Part shown: in pieces, positions 1-8,800 of the stretch
Layout of the letters: every line of letters begins with the position of its first letter
Position numbering within the stretch: position 1 is the stretch's first letter
Notes under the pieces: generated by a model
The model's input: the letters and a program-made list of their open reading frames with translations, nothing else
Told to the model about the DNA's origin: nothing
The model's database searches: none
Assembly (NCBI GenBank): GCA_046756445.1
Contig: JBHHWI010000063.1
Span: 1 to 17,563, forward strand
DNA length: 17,563 bases
Direction of reading: 5' to 3'
From: JACZWL01 sp046756445
Lineage (GTDB): Bacteria > Pseudomonadota > Gammaproteobacteria > Steroidobacterales > Woeseiaceae
Made by a program: the position numbers and the translations under genes

Positions 1-2
1 CT

Positions 3-45
3 AGGGGTCTGCGCGGCAGAAAGTATTCCTACTGCGCAGACCCCT
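3..45. repeat. Perfect 12-bp inverted repeat (REP-like hairpin)
   Basis: Arms 3-14 (AGGGGTCTGCGC) and 34-45 (GCGCAGACCCCT) are exact reverse complements, with a 19-nt spacer. There is no T-run after either arm, so it is a poor intrinsic terminator. GGGGTC...GACCCC-ended hairpins are common in intergenic REP elements and at the ends of IS200/IS605-like or REP-associated Y1 transposase units; that link is inferred from the look of the motif. No transposase is in the window, though the element sits at its edge. Confidence 0.6.
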
Positions 46-97
46 GGCCCGGCGGGCGATGTTCAATCCAAATTCGCTTTTCATGCATCTAAGGGGG

Positions 98-161
98 TGA
101 AAGGCCGGAATCACGGTCCGGGTCCCGGCCGGGGTCCGGCGCGGCGAACTTCGGCCTTTCG
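98..161. other. GC-rich foldable intergenic segment
   Basis: Bases 99-107 (GAAAGGCCG) and 152-160 (CGGCCTTTC) form a perfect 9-bp stem closed outside by a T-G wobble. The enclosed 44 nt contain repeated CCGG/GGTCC blocks that can fold further. No T-tract follows. It could be a REP-cluster member, a leader structure or simply GC-rich intergenic DNA. Nothing identifies a known RNA family. Confidence 0.35.
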
Positions 162-283
162 GCGTAGTCAGATGGCTATCGGGTCTCACACTCGGAGAAA
201 AGTGCGGGGCCGGATCACCGGAAACTGCATAAGTTATTGAACAGCAGGAAAAAGTAATCGATATGGGTCAGGTGCCGGGGGTA

Positions 284-311
284 TTGCGTTATAGTTATAT
301 AGTGTTATACT
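284..311 (+). promoter_or_regulatory. Predicted sigma70 promoter of the RND efflux operon
   Basis: A -10 box TATACT at 306-311 (5 of 6 to consensus) lies 16 nt after a weak -35 box TTGCGT at 284-289. The region is conspicuously AT-rich within GC-rich surroundings. It ends about 50 nt before the ATG at 364, which has an AGGTG ribosome-binding site at 354-358. It is the only good promoter candidate for the four-gene operon. Both boxes lie among the repeated GTTATA half-sites, so repression at the promoter is likely. Confidence 0.55.
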
Positions 312-325
312 TCACTATAACACTA
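288..325. promoter_or_regulatory. Palindromic operator over the efflux promoter
   Basis: Bases 300-309 (TAGTGTTATA) and 316-325 (TATAACACTA) are perfect reverse complements around a 6-bp centre, giving a 26-bp dyad over the -10 box. Two further direct copies of the half-site core GTTATA sit at 288-293 and 294-299, beside the third at 304-309. A dyad of this size over an RND operon promoter is what a TetR/AcrR-family repressor site looks like. The repressor gene is not in the window, so the family assignment is inference. Confidence 0.55.
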
Positions 326-363
326 ACAGACCCGGGGATCCCAATCCGGTTTCAGGTGCAAAG

Positions 364-1437
364 ATGAATTCGAAGAGACTTGGGCTATTGGCCATCGTTA
401 CCCTGGGCGCCGCTTCGCTTTCAGGCTGCGGTGTCGGAGAAGCCAGGGCAACGGGTCAGGCCGAGGCGGCGGCGGCCCCGCTCCCGGTCGAGGTATCCCT
501 GCCTCAGAAGACAGACATTTTCGCCATGTACCACAGCACCACGACGATCACGTCGGATGAGGAGGCACCGGTGCTGGCGCGTGTCTCCGGAGAGGTCATC
601 GAGATTCTGGTCGAGGAGGGCGACCGGGTCGATGTAGGCCAGATTCTGGCCCGCCTGGACGGTGAGCGCCTGAGGCTTCAGATGCTCCAGGCCAGAGCCA
701 ATCTCGAGAAGACTCGGAAGGCGTACGAGCGTTACGTGCGGCTTCACGAGCGCGGCCTCGTCAGCGCCTCGACGTTCGAGGGCCTGAAGTTCGACCTGGA
801 TGCCCTGACGGCGACCTACGAGCTGAAGCGCCTGAACTACAACTACACCAGAATTCGTGCGCCGATCTCCGGCGTGGTTTCCTCCAGGGACATCAAGCTT
901 GGGCAACATGTAATGGCCGGTTCACCGGCGTTCAAGATCACGAACACCTTGAAGCTGGTCGCGTATCTTCATATCCCTCAGACCGAGCTGTCGAAAATCT
1001 CGGCGGGCGATACGGCTCGTGTGCGTGTGGATGCAATGCCGGAAGTCGAATTCGATGCAACGATTGCCCGGGTCAGTCCGACGATTGACCCCCGCAACGG
1101 CACGTTTAAGGCAACGGCGACCATCGAGAACAAAGACGGCGATCTGGCGCCGGGCATGTTTGGCCGATTCAATATTGCGTACGAAAAGCATGCCGACGCG
1201 TTGGTGATTCCGGCACAAGCGTTGATCGAGGAAGATAATGAAACTGTTGTCTGGGTGGTGAACAATGGTTCTGCAAACCGCCGCGCCGTTGAGATAGGTA
1301 TCGAGTCGAATGGCCTGGTCGAAGTAATTGGCGGTCTGGCGGCGAATGAGCAGGTCGTGGTCATCGGTCAGGGTGCTCTGCGCGACGGTGCCAGGGTATT
1401 GGCCAGCAACGCTTTGCAGGACGGCTTCGCCGGCTGA
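364..1437 (+). CDS. RND efflux periplasmic adaptor lipoprotein (HlyD/MFP family), first copy
   Basis: This is the membrane fusion protein that would link an inner-membrane RND pump to an outer-membrane channel. The 357-aa length is typical. A lipobox LSGC (residues 19-22) predicts signal peptidase II cleavage and lipidation at Cys22. Visible domains are a first lipoyl half around residues 66-98, a short alpha-helical hairpin around 98-155, a second lipoyl half with the typical RAPISGVV motif around 160-190, a beta-barrel with the PGMFGRF motif, and a C-terminal membrane-proximal domain. The ATG at 364 is chosen because it gives an intact signal peptide and has AGGTG 5 nt upstream. It is the first gene of a four-gene operon and is clearly paralogous to the next gene, with about half the aligned positions identical by eye. 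Substrate cannot be told from sequence. Residue ranges are by eye. Confidence 0.93.
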   Translation: MNSKRLGLLAIVTLGAASLSGCGVGEARATGQAEAAAAPLPVEVSLPQKTDIFAMYHSTTTITSDEEAPVLARVSGEVIEILVEEGDRVDVGQILARLDGERLRLQMLQARANLEKTRKAYERYVRLHERGLVSASTFEGLKFDLDALTATYELKRLNYNYTRIRAPISGVVSSRDIKLGQHVMAGSPAFKITNTLKLVAYLHIPQTELSKISAGDTARVRVDAMPEVEFDATIARVSPTIDPRNGTFKATATIENKDGDLAPGMFGRFNIAYEKHADALVIPAQALIEEDNETVVWVVNNGSANRRAVEIGIESNGLVEVIGGLAANEQVVVIGQGALRDGARVLASNALQDGFAG

Positions 1438-1495
1438 GCCAAACAAGAACAAATCCCCTGCCTGGCGGTGACAAGGGGAGGAATGGGAGACTGAC

Positions 1496-2611
1496 ATGAA
1501 GGCAGGGCGATTCTGGCCCGGTTTGATTCTCGGGTTCTTTGTGCTGGCTGCCTGCCAGTCGAAGGGGAACTCCGACGGCGACACGGACGAAGCGGCCGCG
1601 GACACCGAGAACGCCGAAGACGATACGCCGGCCATCCCCGTAGAAACCTCCAGCCCGACGCGCGGCGATATTTATGCGATGTACTCCGGCACGGCGCCGA
1701 TCGAGGCGTTCGCCGAAGCCGACGTCGTCGCCAAGGTCGCAGGCGAGGTCCGCGAGATCCTGGTCGAGGAAGGTGATGACGTCAAGAGCGGACAGGTGCT
1801 GGCCCGTCTCGACGGCGACCGGCTGCGGTTCGAGCTGATGCAGGCCGAGGCCAACCTGCGAAAGGCGCAGCGTGATTATCAGCGCAACATCGACCTCAAG
1901 GAAAAGAGTCTGATCAGCGCTGGCGACTTCGAAAAAATCAAATACGAAATGCAGGCACTCGAGGCCACGTACAACCTCGCCAGACTGGAGCTCAGTTATA
2001 CCGAAATCAGGGCACCCATCGATGGTGTCGTAGCCGAACGCTTTGTGAAGATCGGCAATACGATCGCCGTCAACGCAATCACGTTTCATGTCGCAAGCCT
2101 CGAGCCCCTGATTGCATACCTGCACGTGCCCGAACGTGAGTACCGGCGCATCGGCCCCGGCCAGACCGCGGTAATACGCATCGACGCGCTGCAGGGGCAT
2201 GAGTTTCAGGCAGATGTGGCCCGCATCAGCCCGGTTGTGGATCCGGCCACGGGGACGTTCAAGATTACGGTCGAGGTTTCCGATCCTTCCCGCCATCTGA
2301 AACCCGGCATGTTTGGCCGCGTGAGTATCGTCTATGACATGCACGCGGAGGCTCTGCAGATACCGAGAAGCGCAATTATCGATGAGGCCGGTGAGACAGC
2401 GGTATTCATCGTCGAGGATGACAAGGCCGTCCGCCGTCCGATCACAACGGGCTACTCGAACAACGGCCGCATCGAGATTCTCGATGGCCTGACCGGTAAC
2501 GAAAAAATTGTCGTTGTCGGACAGGCGGGGCTCAAGGATGGATCGAAAGTCTCGATTATCAATGCGGTAGACGCCGAAAAGAGCTCGGCCAGCACCAGTA
2601 CCTCCGAATAG
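1496..2611 (+). CDS. RND efflux periplasmic adaptor lipoprotein (HlyD/MFP family), second copy
   Basis: A second adaptor subunit of 371 aa. The lipobox LAAC places the lipidated residue at Cys20. It is followed by a low-complexity acidic and polar linker (to about residue 48) that the first copy lacks. The conserved core then repeats the first copy's order: lipoyl half (GEVREILVEEGD), helical hairpin, lipoyl half (EIRAPIDGVV), barrel (KPGMFGRVSIVYD) and membrane-proximal domain. A ribosome-binding site GGGAGA lies at 1485-1490, 5 nt before the ATG. It follows the first adaptor by 58 nt and precedes the first permease by 8 nt, so it is in the same operon. Two adaptors in one operon recall TriA/TriB of Pseudomonas aeruginosa TriABC, where both are needed; whether that holds here is inference. 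Confidence 0.93.
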   Translation: MKAGRFWPGLILGFFVLAACQSKGNSDGDTDEAAADTENAEDDTPAIPVETSSPTRGDIYAMYSGTAPIEAFAEADVVAKVAGEVREILVEEGDDVKSGQVLARLDGDRLRFELMQAEANLRKAQRDYQRNIDLKEKSLISAGDFEKIKYEMQALEATYNLARLELSYTEIRAPIDGVVAERFVKIGNTIAVNAITFHVASLEPLIAYLHVPEREYRRIGPGQTAVIRIDALQGHEFQADVARISPVVDPATGTFKITVEVSDPSRHLKPGMFGRVSIVYDMHAEALQIPRSAIIDEAGETAVFIVEDDKAVRRPITTGYSNNGRIEILDGLTGNEKIVVVGQAGLKDGSKVSIINAVDAEKSSASTSTSE

Positions 2612-2619
2612 ACACCGTC

Positions 2620-5600
2620 ATGCGCCGTTTGATCGAGATAGCAACCGAGCGTCGCGTCACGATCGTGATGTTCACGGTTGCAATCGTGTTGTTCGGACTG
2701 GTGTCGCTGTCGCGGCTCAAGGTCAACCTGCTGCCGGATATCTCGTATCCGACTGTCACCGTTCGCACCGGGTTGACCGGTGCCGCGCCAATCGAGATCG
2801 AAAATCTGCTCACGAAGCCGATTGAAGAAGCCGTTGGCGTAATTCGAAACGTCAGGCTCGTGAGGTCGGTGTCGCGCACGGGTCAGTCCGATGTGACCCT
2901 CGAATTCAGCTGGGGCACCGATATGGACATCGCCGGCGTCGATGTTCGGGAGAAAATAGACATCCTCGATCTGCCGATCGAGGCAGAGCGCCCGTTGCTG
3001 TTGCGCTTCGACCCGTCTTCCGAGCCGATCATGCGCCTGGGATTGCTGCAAAAGAGCGAAGACAGCGAGGGTCTGGCTGCCGGCGAGGCCAGCCTGAAGG
3101 CACTCAGGCGGCTTGCGGAGGACCAGATCAAGAACGATCTCGAGGCCGAAGAAGGTACCGCGGCCGTCAAGGTCAGCGGCGGTCTCGAGGATGAAGTCCA
3201 GATTCAGGTCGACCAGCAGAAGATTTCCCAGCTCGGTATCAGCATTCAGCAAATCGCCCAGCGCATCAGGGCCGAAAATGTCAATCTCTCGGGCGGACGG
3301 CTCGAGGAAGGCAATCAGCGCTTCCTCGTCCGCACGATTAACGAGTTTCGAACCGTCCGCGAATTTGCATCCGCGATCGTCGCGAATGTCGCCGACAGGC
3401 CCATCTATCTCGGCGACGTTGCAACTGTCGAGCGGGGCTACAAGGAACGCGAGGCGATTACCCGGGTCAACGGGCGCGAGTCGGTGGAACTCGCTGTCTA
3501 CAAGGAGGGCGACGCAAACACGGTCCAGGTGGCGAACCGGGTCGAGCGACGCCTCGAAAAGGTGCGCGAGTCGCTGCCCGAAGAGCTGGAGCTGATCAAG
3601 ATATACGATCAGTCCAAGTTCATCGACTCCGCGATCAACGATGTGACTACCGCAGCGATTTTCGGTGGCATTCTCGCGATTATCGTCCTGTACGGCTTCC
3701 TTCGGGACCCTCGTGCGACCTCGATCATTGCACTCGCGATCCCGGTATCGGTCATCGGTACATTTCTGTTGATGTACACGAATGAGATTTCCCTCAATAT
3801 CATGTCACTCGGCGGCGTGGCCCTTGCCGTGGGCATGCTGGTCGATAATGCCATCGTCGTGCTCGAGAATATCTTCCGAAAGAGGGAACAGGGCGAGGAC
3901 ACGCTGGAGGCCGCCAGGAGAGGGACCACGGAAGTTGCCGGTGCCGTCATCGCCGCGACGCTTACCACTATCGCGGTATTTTTCCCGATGGTCTTCATCA
4001 GGGGCATCGCCGGTCAGCTGTTCCGTGATCAGGCCCTGACCGTCACCTTCGCCCTGGTCTTCTCCCTCATCGTCGCACTGACGCTGATTCCGATGCTTGC
4101 GGCGCTCGGATCCGGCTACCGATACGACGACGTGAAGAAAGAGACCGCCGCTGGGTGGTTTACGAGATTTGTCGCACGAATCGTCAGGGGGATCGCCTGG
4201 CTGTTCGACAAGATCCGGTGGGTCTTCTGGTTCATCCTGTGGGCGCCGAGCTGGTTGTTCCAGCGCCTGTACAGGACCGCCGCCGCTGTCTATCCGGGCA
4301 TGTTGCGCTGGTCTCTGGAGCATCGTGCCGCGGTCGTCGCGGGCGCCGCGGCAGTATTCGCCGCTACCATGTTGCTCATACCGAGGCTCGGCAGCGAGCT
4401 GATCCCGCAGCTTTCCCAGGGCGAATTCAATGTCGATCTTCGTCTTCCCCCGGGCGCGCCGCTGGCCGAGACCGATCGTGCGATCCAGGCGGCGCAGCGG
4501 GCTGCCCGCGATATCGAGACCATCAATCTGAGTTTTTCCGTTGCGGGAACCGGCAACAGGCTGGACGCAAACCCCGTCGATGCCGGAGAAAACACGGGCA
4601 CGTTGAGCATTACGATGTCGGCGGGATCCGGACGGGCAGAGGAAAACAGGGCGATGGAGGTCATGCGTCGCGAGCTGTCGCGTCTGCCCGGCGTGCAATT
4701 CGACTTCAGCCGGCCGGCATTGATGAGTTTCGCCAGTCCACTGCAAGTAGAGGTGTCCGGCTACGACCTGGATGCGCTCGCGGCAGTCAACCGGGCAATA
4801 ATAAATGCGATGTCCGCCTCTGCCCGGTTCACTGACATCAAGACCACGGTCGAACAGGGCAACCCGGAAATCCAGATCGTCTTCGACCAGGAGCGCGCCG
4901 CAAAGCTCGGGCTCGCGGTAAGAGACATTGCGGACCGCGTCGTCGCCAATGTGCGCGGCGAGCTCGCTACCCGCTACACCTGGCGCGACAAGAAGATCGA
5001 TGTGCTGATTCGTAGCGTCGACACGCGTCAGGCCAGCGTCGAGGAGCTGCGTAAGCTCATCGTCAACCCGACTGCGGAGAGGCCGGTTACGCTGGAAGCC
5101 GTGGCTGATATTCGTGTCGCCCGCGGGCCATCGGAAGTCCGGCGCGTCGCGCAGGAACGCGTTGCGCTGATAACTGCGAACCTTGGCTTCGGCGACCTCG
5201 GGGCGGCGGCCGCCGAGGCACAATTGATCATTGACCGCACACCGATGCCGGCAGGCGTGACAGCGATGGTGTCCGGACAGAACGAGGAGATGCAGGCGTC
5301 GTTCCAGTCGATGCAGTTCGCGCTGGCGCTCGCCGTGTTCCTCGTCTATCTCGTCATGGCATCGCAGTTCGAATCGTTAATCCATCCATTCGTCATCCTG
5401 TTCACGATTCCGCTGGCTCTGGTCGGCGCCGTGCTCGCCCTCTTCCTGACCGGCACGACCGTGAACGTGGTCGCGCTGATCGGCGTGATCATGCTGGCCG
5501 GCATCGTGGTCAACAATGCAATCGTTCTGGTGGACCTCATCAACCAGCTGCGAATCAAAGGCACCGGGAAGACGGAGGCCATCATGGAAGCCGGCCGCGC

Positions 5601-5841
5601 AAGGCTGCGGCCGATCATGATGACGACCCTGACCACCGCCCTCGGACTGCTCCCGATGGCGATCGGTTTCGGCGAGGGTGCGGAAGTCAGGACGCCGATG
5701 GCGATCACCGTGATCGGCGGACTGCTCGTTTCAACTCTGCTCACACTTATCGTAATACCTGTCGTGTATTCGCTTCTGGATCGGAAGAGATGGCCTGCAA
5801 CCGCGACCGTTGGTGGTGAGATGGTCAGCCCGGCGACATGA
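2620..5841 (+). CDS. RND efflux permease (AcrB/HAE1-like), first copy
   Basis: Inner-membrane proton-driven drug/proton antiporter subunit of 1073 aa with the usual RND plan: TM1, a periplasmic porter loop, TM2-6, a cytoplasmic linker, TM7, a second porter loop and TM8-12. Family motifs include LLPDISYPTVTV after TM1, GMLVDNAIVVLENI in TM4 (Asp409-Asn410) and GIVVNNAIVLVD in TM10 (Asn965-Asn966), then RLRPIMMTTLTTALG before TM11. Relative to AcrB Asp407/Asp408/Lys940, only the first Asp is kept; Asn occupies the other two places, as in SwrC-like HAE1 proteins. The linker between TM6 and TM7 is long and Trp-rich (six Trp in residues 512-551). No clear ribosome-binding site precedes the ATG, so translation may be coupled to the adaptor 8 nt upstream. 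The stop overlaps the next start (ATGA). Substrate unknown. Confidence 0.95.
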   Translation: MRRLIEIATERRVTIVMFTVAIVLFGLVSLSRLKVNLLPDISYPTVTVRTGLTGAAPIEIENLLTKPIEEAVGVIRNVRLVRSVSRTGQSDVTLEFSWGTDMDIAGVDVREKIDILDLPIEAERPLLLRFDPSSEPIMRLGLLQKSEDSEGLAAGEASLKALRRLAEDQIKNDLEAEEGTAAVKVSGGLEDEVQIQVDQQKISQLGISIQQIAQRIRAENVNLSGGRLEEGNQRFLVRTINEFRTVREFASAIVANVADRPIYLGDVATVERGYKEREAITRVNGRESVELAVYKEGDANTVQVANRVERRLEKVRESLPEELELIKIYDQSKFIDSAINDVTTAAIFGGILAIIVLYGFLRDPRATSIIALAIPVSVIGTFLLMYTNEISLNIMSLGGVALAVGMLVDNAIVVLENIFRKREQGEDTLEAARRGTTEVAGAVIAATLTTIAVFFPMVFIRGIAGQLFRDQALTVTFALVFSLIVALTLIPMLAALGSGYRYDDVKKETAAGWFTRFVARIVRGIAWLFDKIRWVFWFILWAPSWLFQRLYRTAAAVYPGMLRWSLEHRAAVVAGAAAVFAATMLLIPRLGSELIPQLSQGEFNVDLRLPPGAPLAETDRAIQAAQRAARDIETINLSFSVAGTGNRLDANPVDAGENTGTLSITMSAGSGRAEENRAMEVMRRELSRLPGVQFDFSRPALMSFASPLQVEVSGYDLDALAAVNRAIINAMSASARFTDIKTTVEQGNPEIQIVFDQERAAKLGLAVRDIADRVVANVRGELATRYTWRDKKIDVLIRSVDTRQASVEELRKLIVNPTAERPVTLEAVADIRVARGPSEVRRVAQERVALITANLGFGDLGAAAAEAQLIIDRTPMPAGVTAMVSGQNEEMQASFQSMQFALALAVFLVYLVMASQFESLIHPFVILFTIPLALVGAVLALFLTGTTVNVVALIGVIMLAGIVVNNAIVLVDLINQLRIKGTGKTEAIMEAGRARLRPIMMTTLTTALGLLPMAIGFGEGAEVRTPMAITVIGGLLVSTLLTLIVIPVVYSLLDRKRWPATATVGGEMVSPAT

Positions 5842-8800
5842 AGCACACCGAGACCGCACTGCGGCGCCCTGTTACGACAACTGTAATCTTCGTCGCACTC
5901 GCGCTGGTTGGCCTTATCGCGTCGCGACTGCTGCCGCTGGAGAAGTTTCCCGACATCGAATTCCCCGGAATCTTCATCCAGGTTCCGTATGAAGGGTCGA
6001 CACCCGAAGAAATCGAGCGCCGCATAACGCGGCCGATCGAGGAGGCGCTGGCTACCTTGTCGGGGGTCGAGCGTATGTATTCCTCATCGAGGGAAAACCA
6101 GGCCGAGGTGTTTCTGCAATTCGGCTGGGACGAAAGCATGGGTGCAAAGGGAATCGAAGCGCGCGCAAAAGTTGACAGTGTTCGCCACGAACTCCCGGAG
6201 GATGTCAGGCGTATATTCATTTTTACCGGCTCGCTCGCCGACCAGCCCGTGCTCCAGCTACGAATCTCCAGTGACCGCGATCTCTCGAACACCTACGACA
6301 TGCTCGATCGCCTGCTCAAGAAACCCATCGAGCGGCTCGAAGGCGTATCGCGCGTCGACCTTCATGGCGTCGATCCGCGCGAGATCCGCATCCTGATCGA
6401 CTCGGACCGGCTGGCGGCGTACAGCGTGGATCTGGTGAACCTTCGCCAGCTCCTCGAGCGCAGCAATTTCGCGGTGAGCGCCGGACGTATAACGGAGGGT
6501 GGTCAGCGATTCAGCGTGCGGCCACGCGGCGAATTCCGCTCGGTGGAAGAGATTGCCGACCTCGTCATCGACGATACGGGACTGCGCATTCGCGACATCG
6601 CCGAGGTCACCCTGCGAAGCCCCAACAGGGACTACGGTCGCCACCTGGACCGCAACTACGCTATCGGCGTGGCGATCAGCAAGTCGACCGGCGCCAACAT
6701 GGTCGACGTCACGGATCGCGTAATGGCGGAAGTGAAGAGAATCGGCCAGCTGCCGCAGATGCGGGGCATCAACATCTTCGACCTGGACAACCAGGGCGAC
6801 AGCGTACGCGAATCTCTGGCCGACCTGCTCAATGCCGGCATGATCGGGGCCTTGCTTGCGCTTCTCGTGCTCTACATGTTTCTCCGGCAGGTAACGACCA
6901 CGCTGATCGTGACGGCCGCAGTGCCGTTTTCGCTGACGATCACACTGGGCGCCCTTTATTTTGCCGGCCTCAGTCTGAACATGCTGACCATGATGGGGCT
7001 CATGCTCGCCGTCGGTATGCTGGTGGACAATGCCGTCGTCGTAACCGAGAGCATCTTCCGTTACCGCGCAATGCATCCGGACAAGCCCGTCGAGGCAACC
7101 ATGTGGGGTGTCGAGGAGGTGGGCCTCGCGGTTATCGCCGGCACGGCGACCACGATCATAGTTTTTGTTCCGATTATGTTCGGCACCAAAACGGACATTT
7201 CCGTGTTCATGACGCACGTCGCCGTGACCATCATCGTCGCCCTGCTCGCATCACTGTTTATTGCACAGACGCTGGTGCCGATGCTGGCCGCCCGTGTTCC
7301 GCCGCCGCCGGAGCCCAAGAGCAAGGCCTGGATAGGCCGCCTGACCAGGCGCTATGTCTTGAGCCTCAAGTGGATTCTCGTTCATCCCTGGAAAACCTTC
7401 GGCGGCATTGTCCTGATCTGTGTCATCGGCGTGCTGCCGCTCGCGCTCAAGCTCGTGAAGTTCGACGCGTTTCCTCAGGAATCGGGACGGCGCCTGTTCA
7501 TGCCTTACTACATCGAGGGACAGCACCCGCTGGAACGGGTTGAAGCTACGGTCGACACCATCGAGGAATACCTGTTCTCGCGCCAGGAAGAATTCAATAT
7601 TCGCTCCATCTACAGCTATTACGACAAGGGCCGTGCCGAATCGACCATTCTGTTGACCGATGAAGACGACGGAACGCTGTCCACAAAAGAAATCATCAAG
7701 CGAATCGAGGCGGACATGCCGACAATCGCGATCGGCAAGCCGACCTTCGACTGGGACCGGGAAGGCGGCGGTGAAGGCTTCAGTTTGCAGGTATCGGGGG
7801 ACTCGACAGCTCGCCTCAACGCGCTTGCCGTCGATCTCGAGCGAACGCTTGCCACGGTCGAGGGCCTGAAGGACCTTCGCTCGGACTCCGAGACAGGCGA
7901 ACGCGAGGTGCGCGTCACCGTCGACCGGGCCCGTGCCGCAGCGGTCGGCCTGACCGTCGAGGAGGTCGCCGGTTCGATTGCGATCGCGATGCGCGGTCAG
8001 AATCTGCGCGAATTCCGTGGCGATATGGGAGAGGTGGAGGTCCGGCTGGCGTTCAGGGACGACGACAAGCAAAGCGTGGAGCAGCTGGCAAACCTGCCTC
8101 TGTATGCGGCGGACGGACGACGAATCACGCTGGGTGCCGTCGCCAGTTTTCACCTCGGCTATTCACCGGACACCATCCGGCGCGTCGATCGCCAGACCGC
8201 CGTGGTCATCTCGGGCAATCTCGACGAAGACTCGACTCTGGAGACGGTCCGGCCGCAAGTCGAAGGCCTCATGGAGCAGTTCGATCTGCCGCCCGGCTAT
8301 AGCTGGAAATTCGGGCGCGGTTTCGAGCGGCAGGACGAGACGCAGCAGATGATGGCGATCAACATCATGCTCGGCGTCGCCTGTATCTTCCTGGTGATGG
8401 CCGCGTTGTTCGAGTCCCTCTTGTTCCCGTTCTCGATCATCCTCGGCTCGATCGCGTTTTCGATATTCGGCGTATTCCTGTTTTTCGCCGCGACCGGAAC
8501 GACGTTCTCGTTCATGGCATCGATCGGAATCATGATCCTCATCGGCGTCGTCGTGAACAACGGCATCGTGCTCGTGGACCACGTCAACAACCTGCGCCAG
8601 GAGGGCGTGCCGCGAAATGAAGCGATTGTCGAGGCGGGCCGGGACAGGCTGCGTCCGATCCTGATGACAGTCGCGACGACGATTCTCGGACTGACGCCGC
8701 TGGCCATCGGCACCACACAGGTCGGCGGCGACGGACCACCCTACTTCCCGATGGCCCGCGCCATCATCGGCGGGCTTGCATTCTCGACCATCGTATCGCT

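Noticed and set aside
1..189. Minus-strand 62-codon frame at the left edge
   Set aside because: Basic low-complexity translation that also runs through the hairpin; no recognisable motif.
1..240. Plus-strand frame open from the window edge to a TGA at 238, possible end of an upstream gene
   Set aside because: The translation is low-complexity, rich in Gly, Arg and Pro, and includes the REP-like hairpin and GC-rich repeats; it resembles no protein family.
1455..1478. Short stem CCCCT/AGGGG between the two adaptor genes, possible attenuator
   Set aside because: Only 5 bp with a 14-nt loop and no T-run; it mostly reflects the purine-rich ribosome-binding region.
3805..5223. Long minus-strand frame of 472 codons opposite the first permease
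   Set aside because: It is an antisense shadow of a high-GC gene: its translation lacks domains, while the plus frame has full RND motifs throughout.
6258..8153. Long minus-strand frames opposite the second permease
   Set aside because: His- and Arg-rich antisense shadows typical of high-GC coding DNA.
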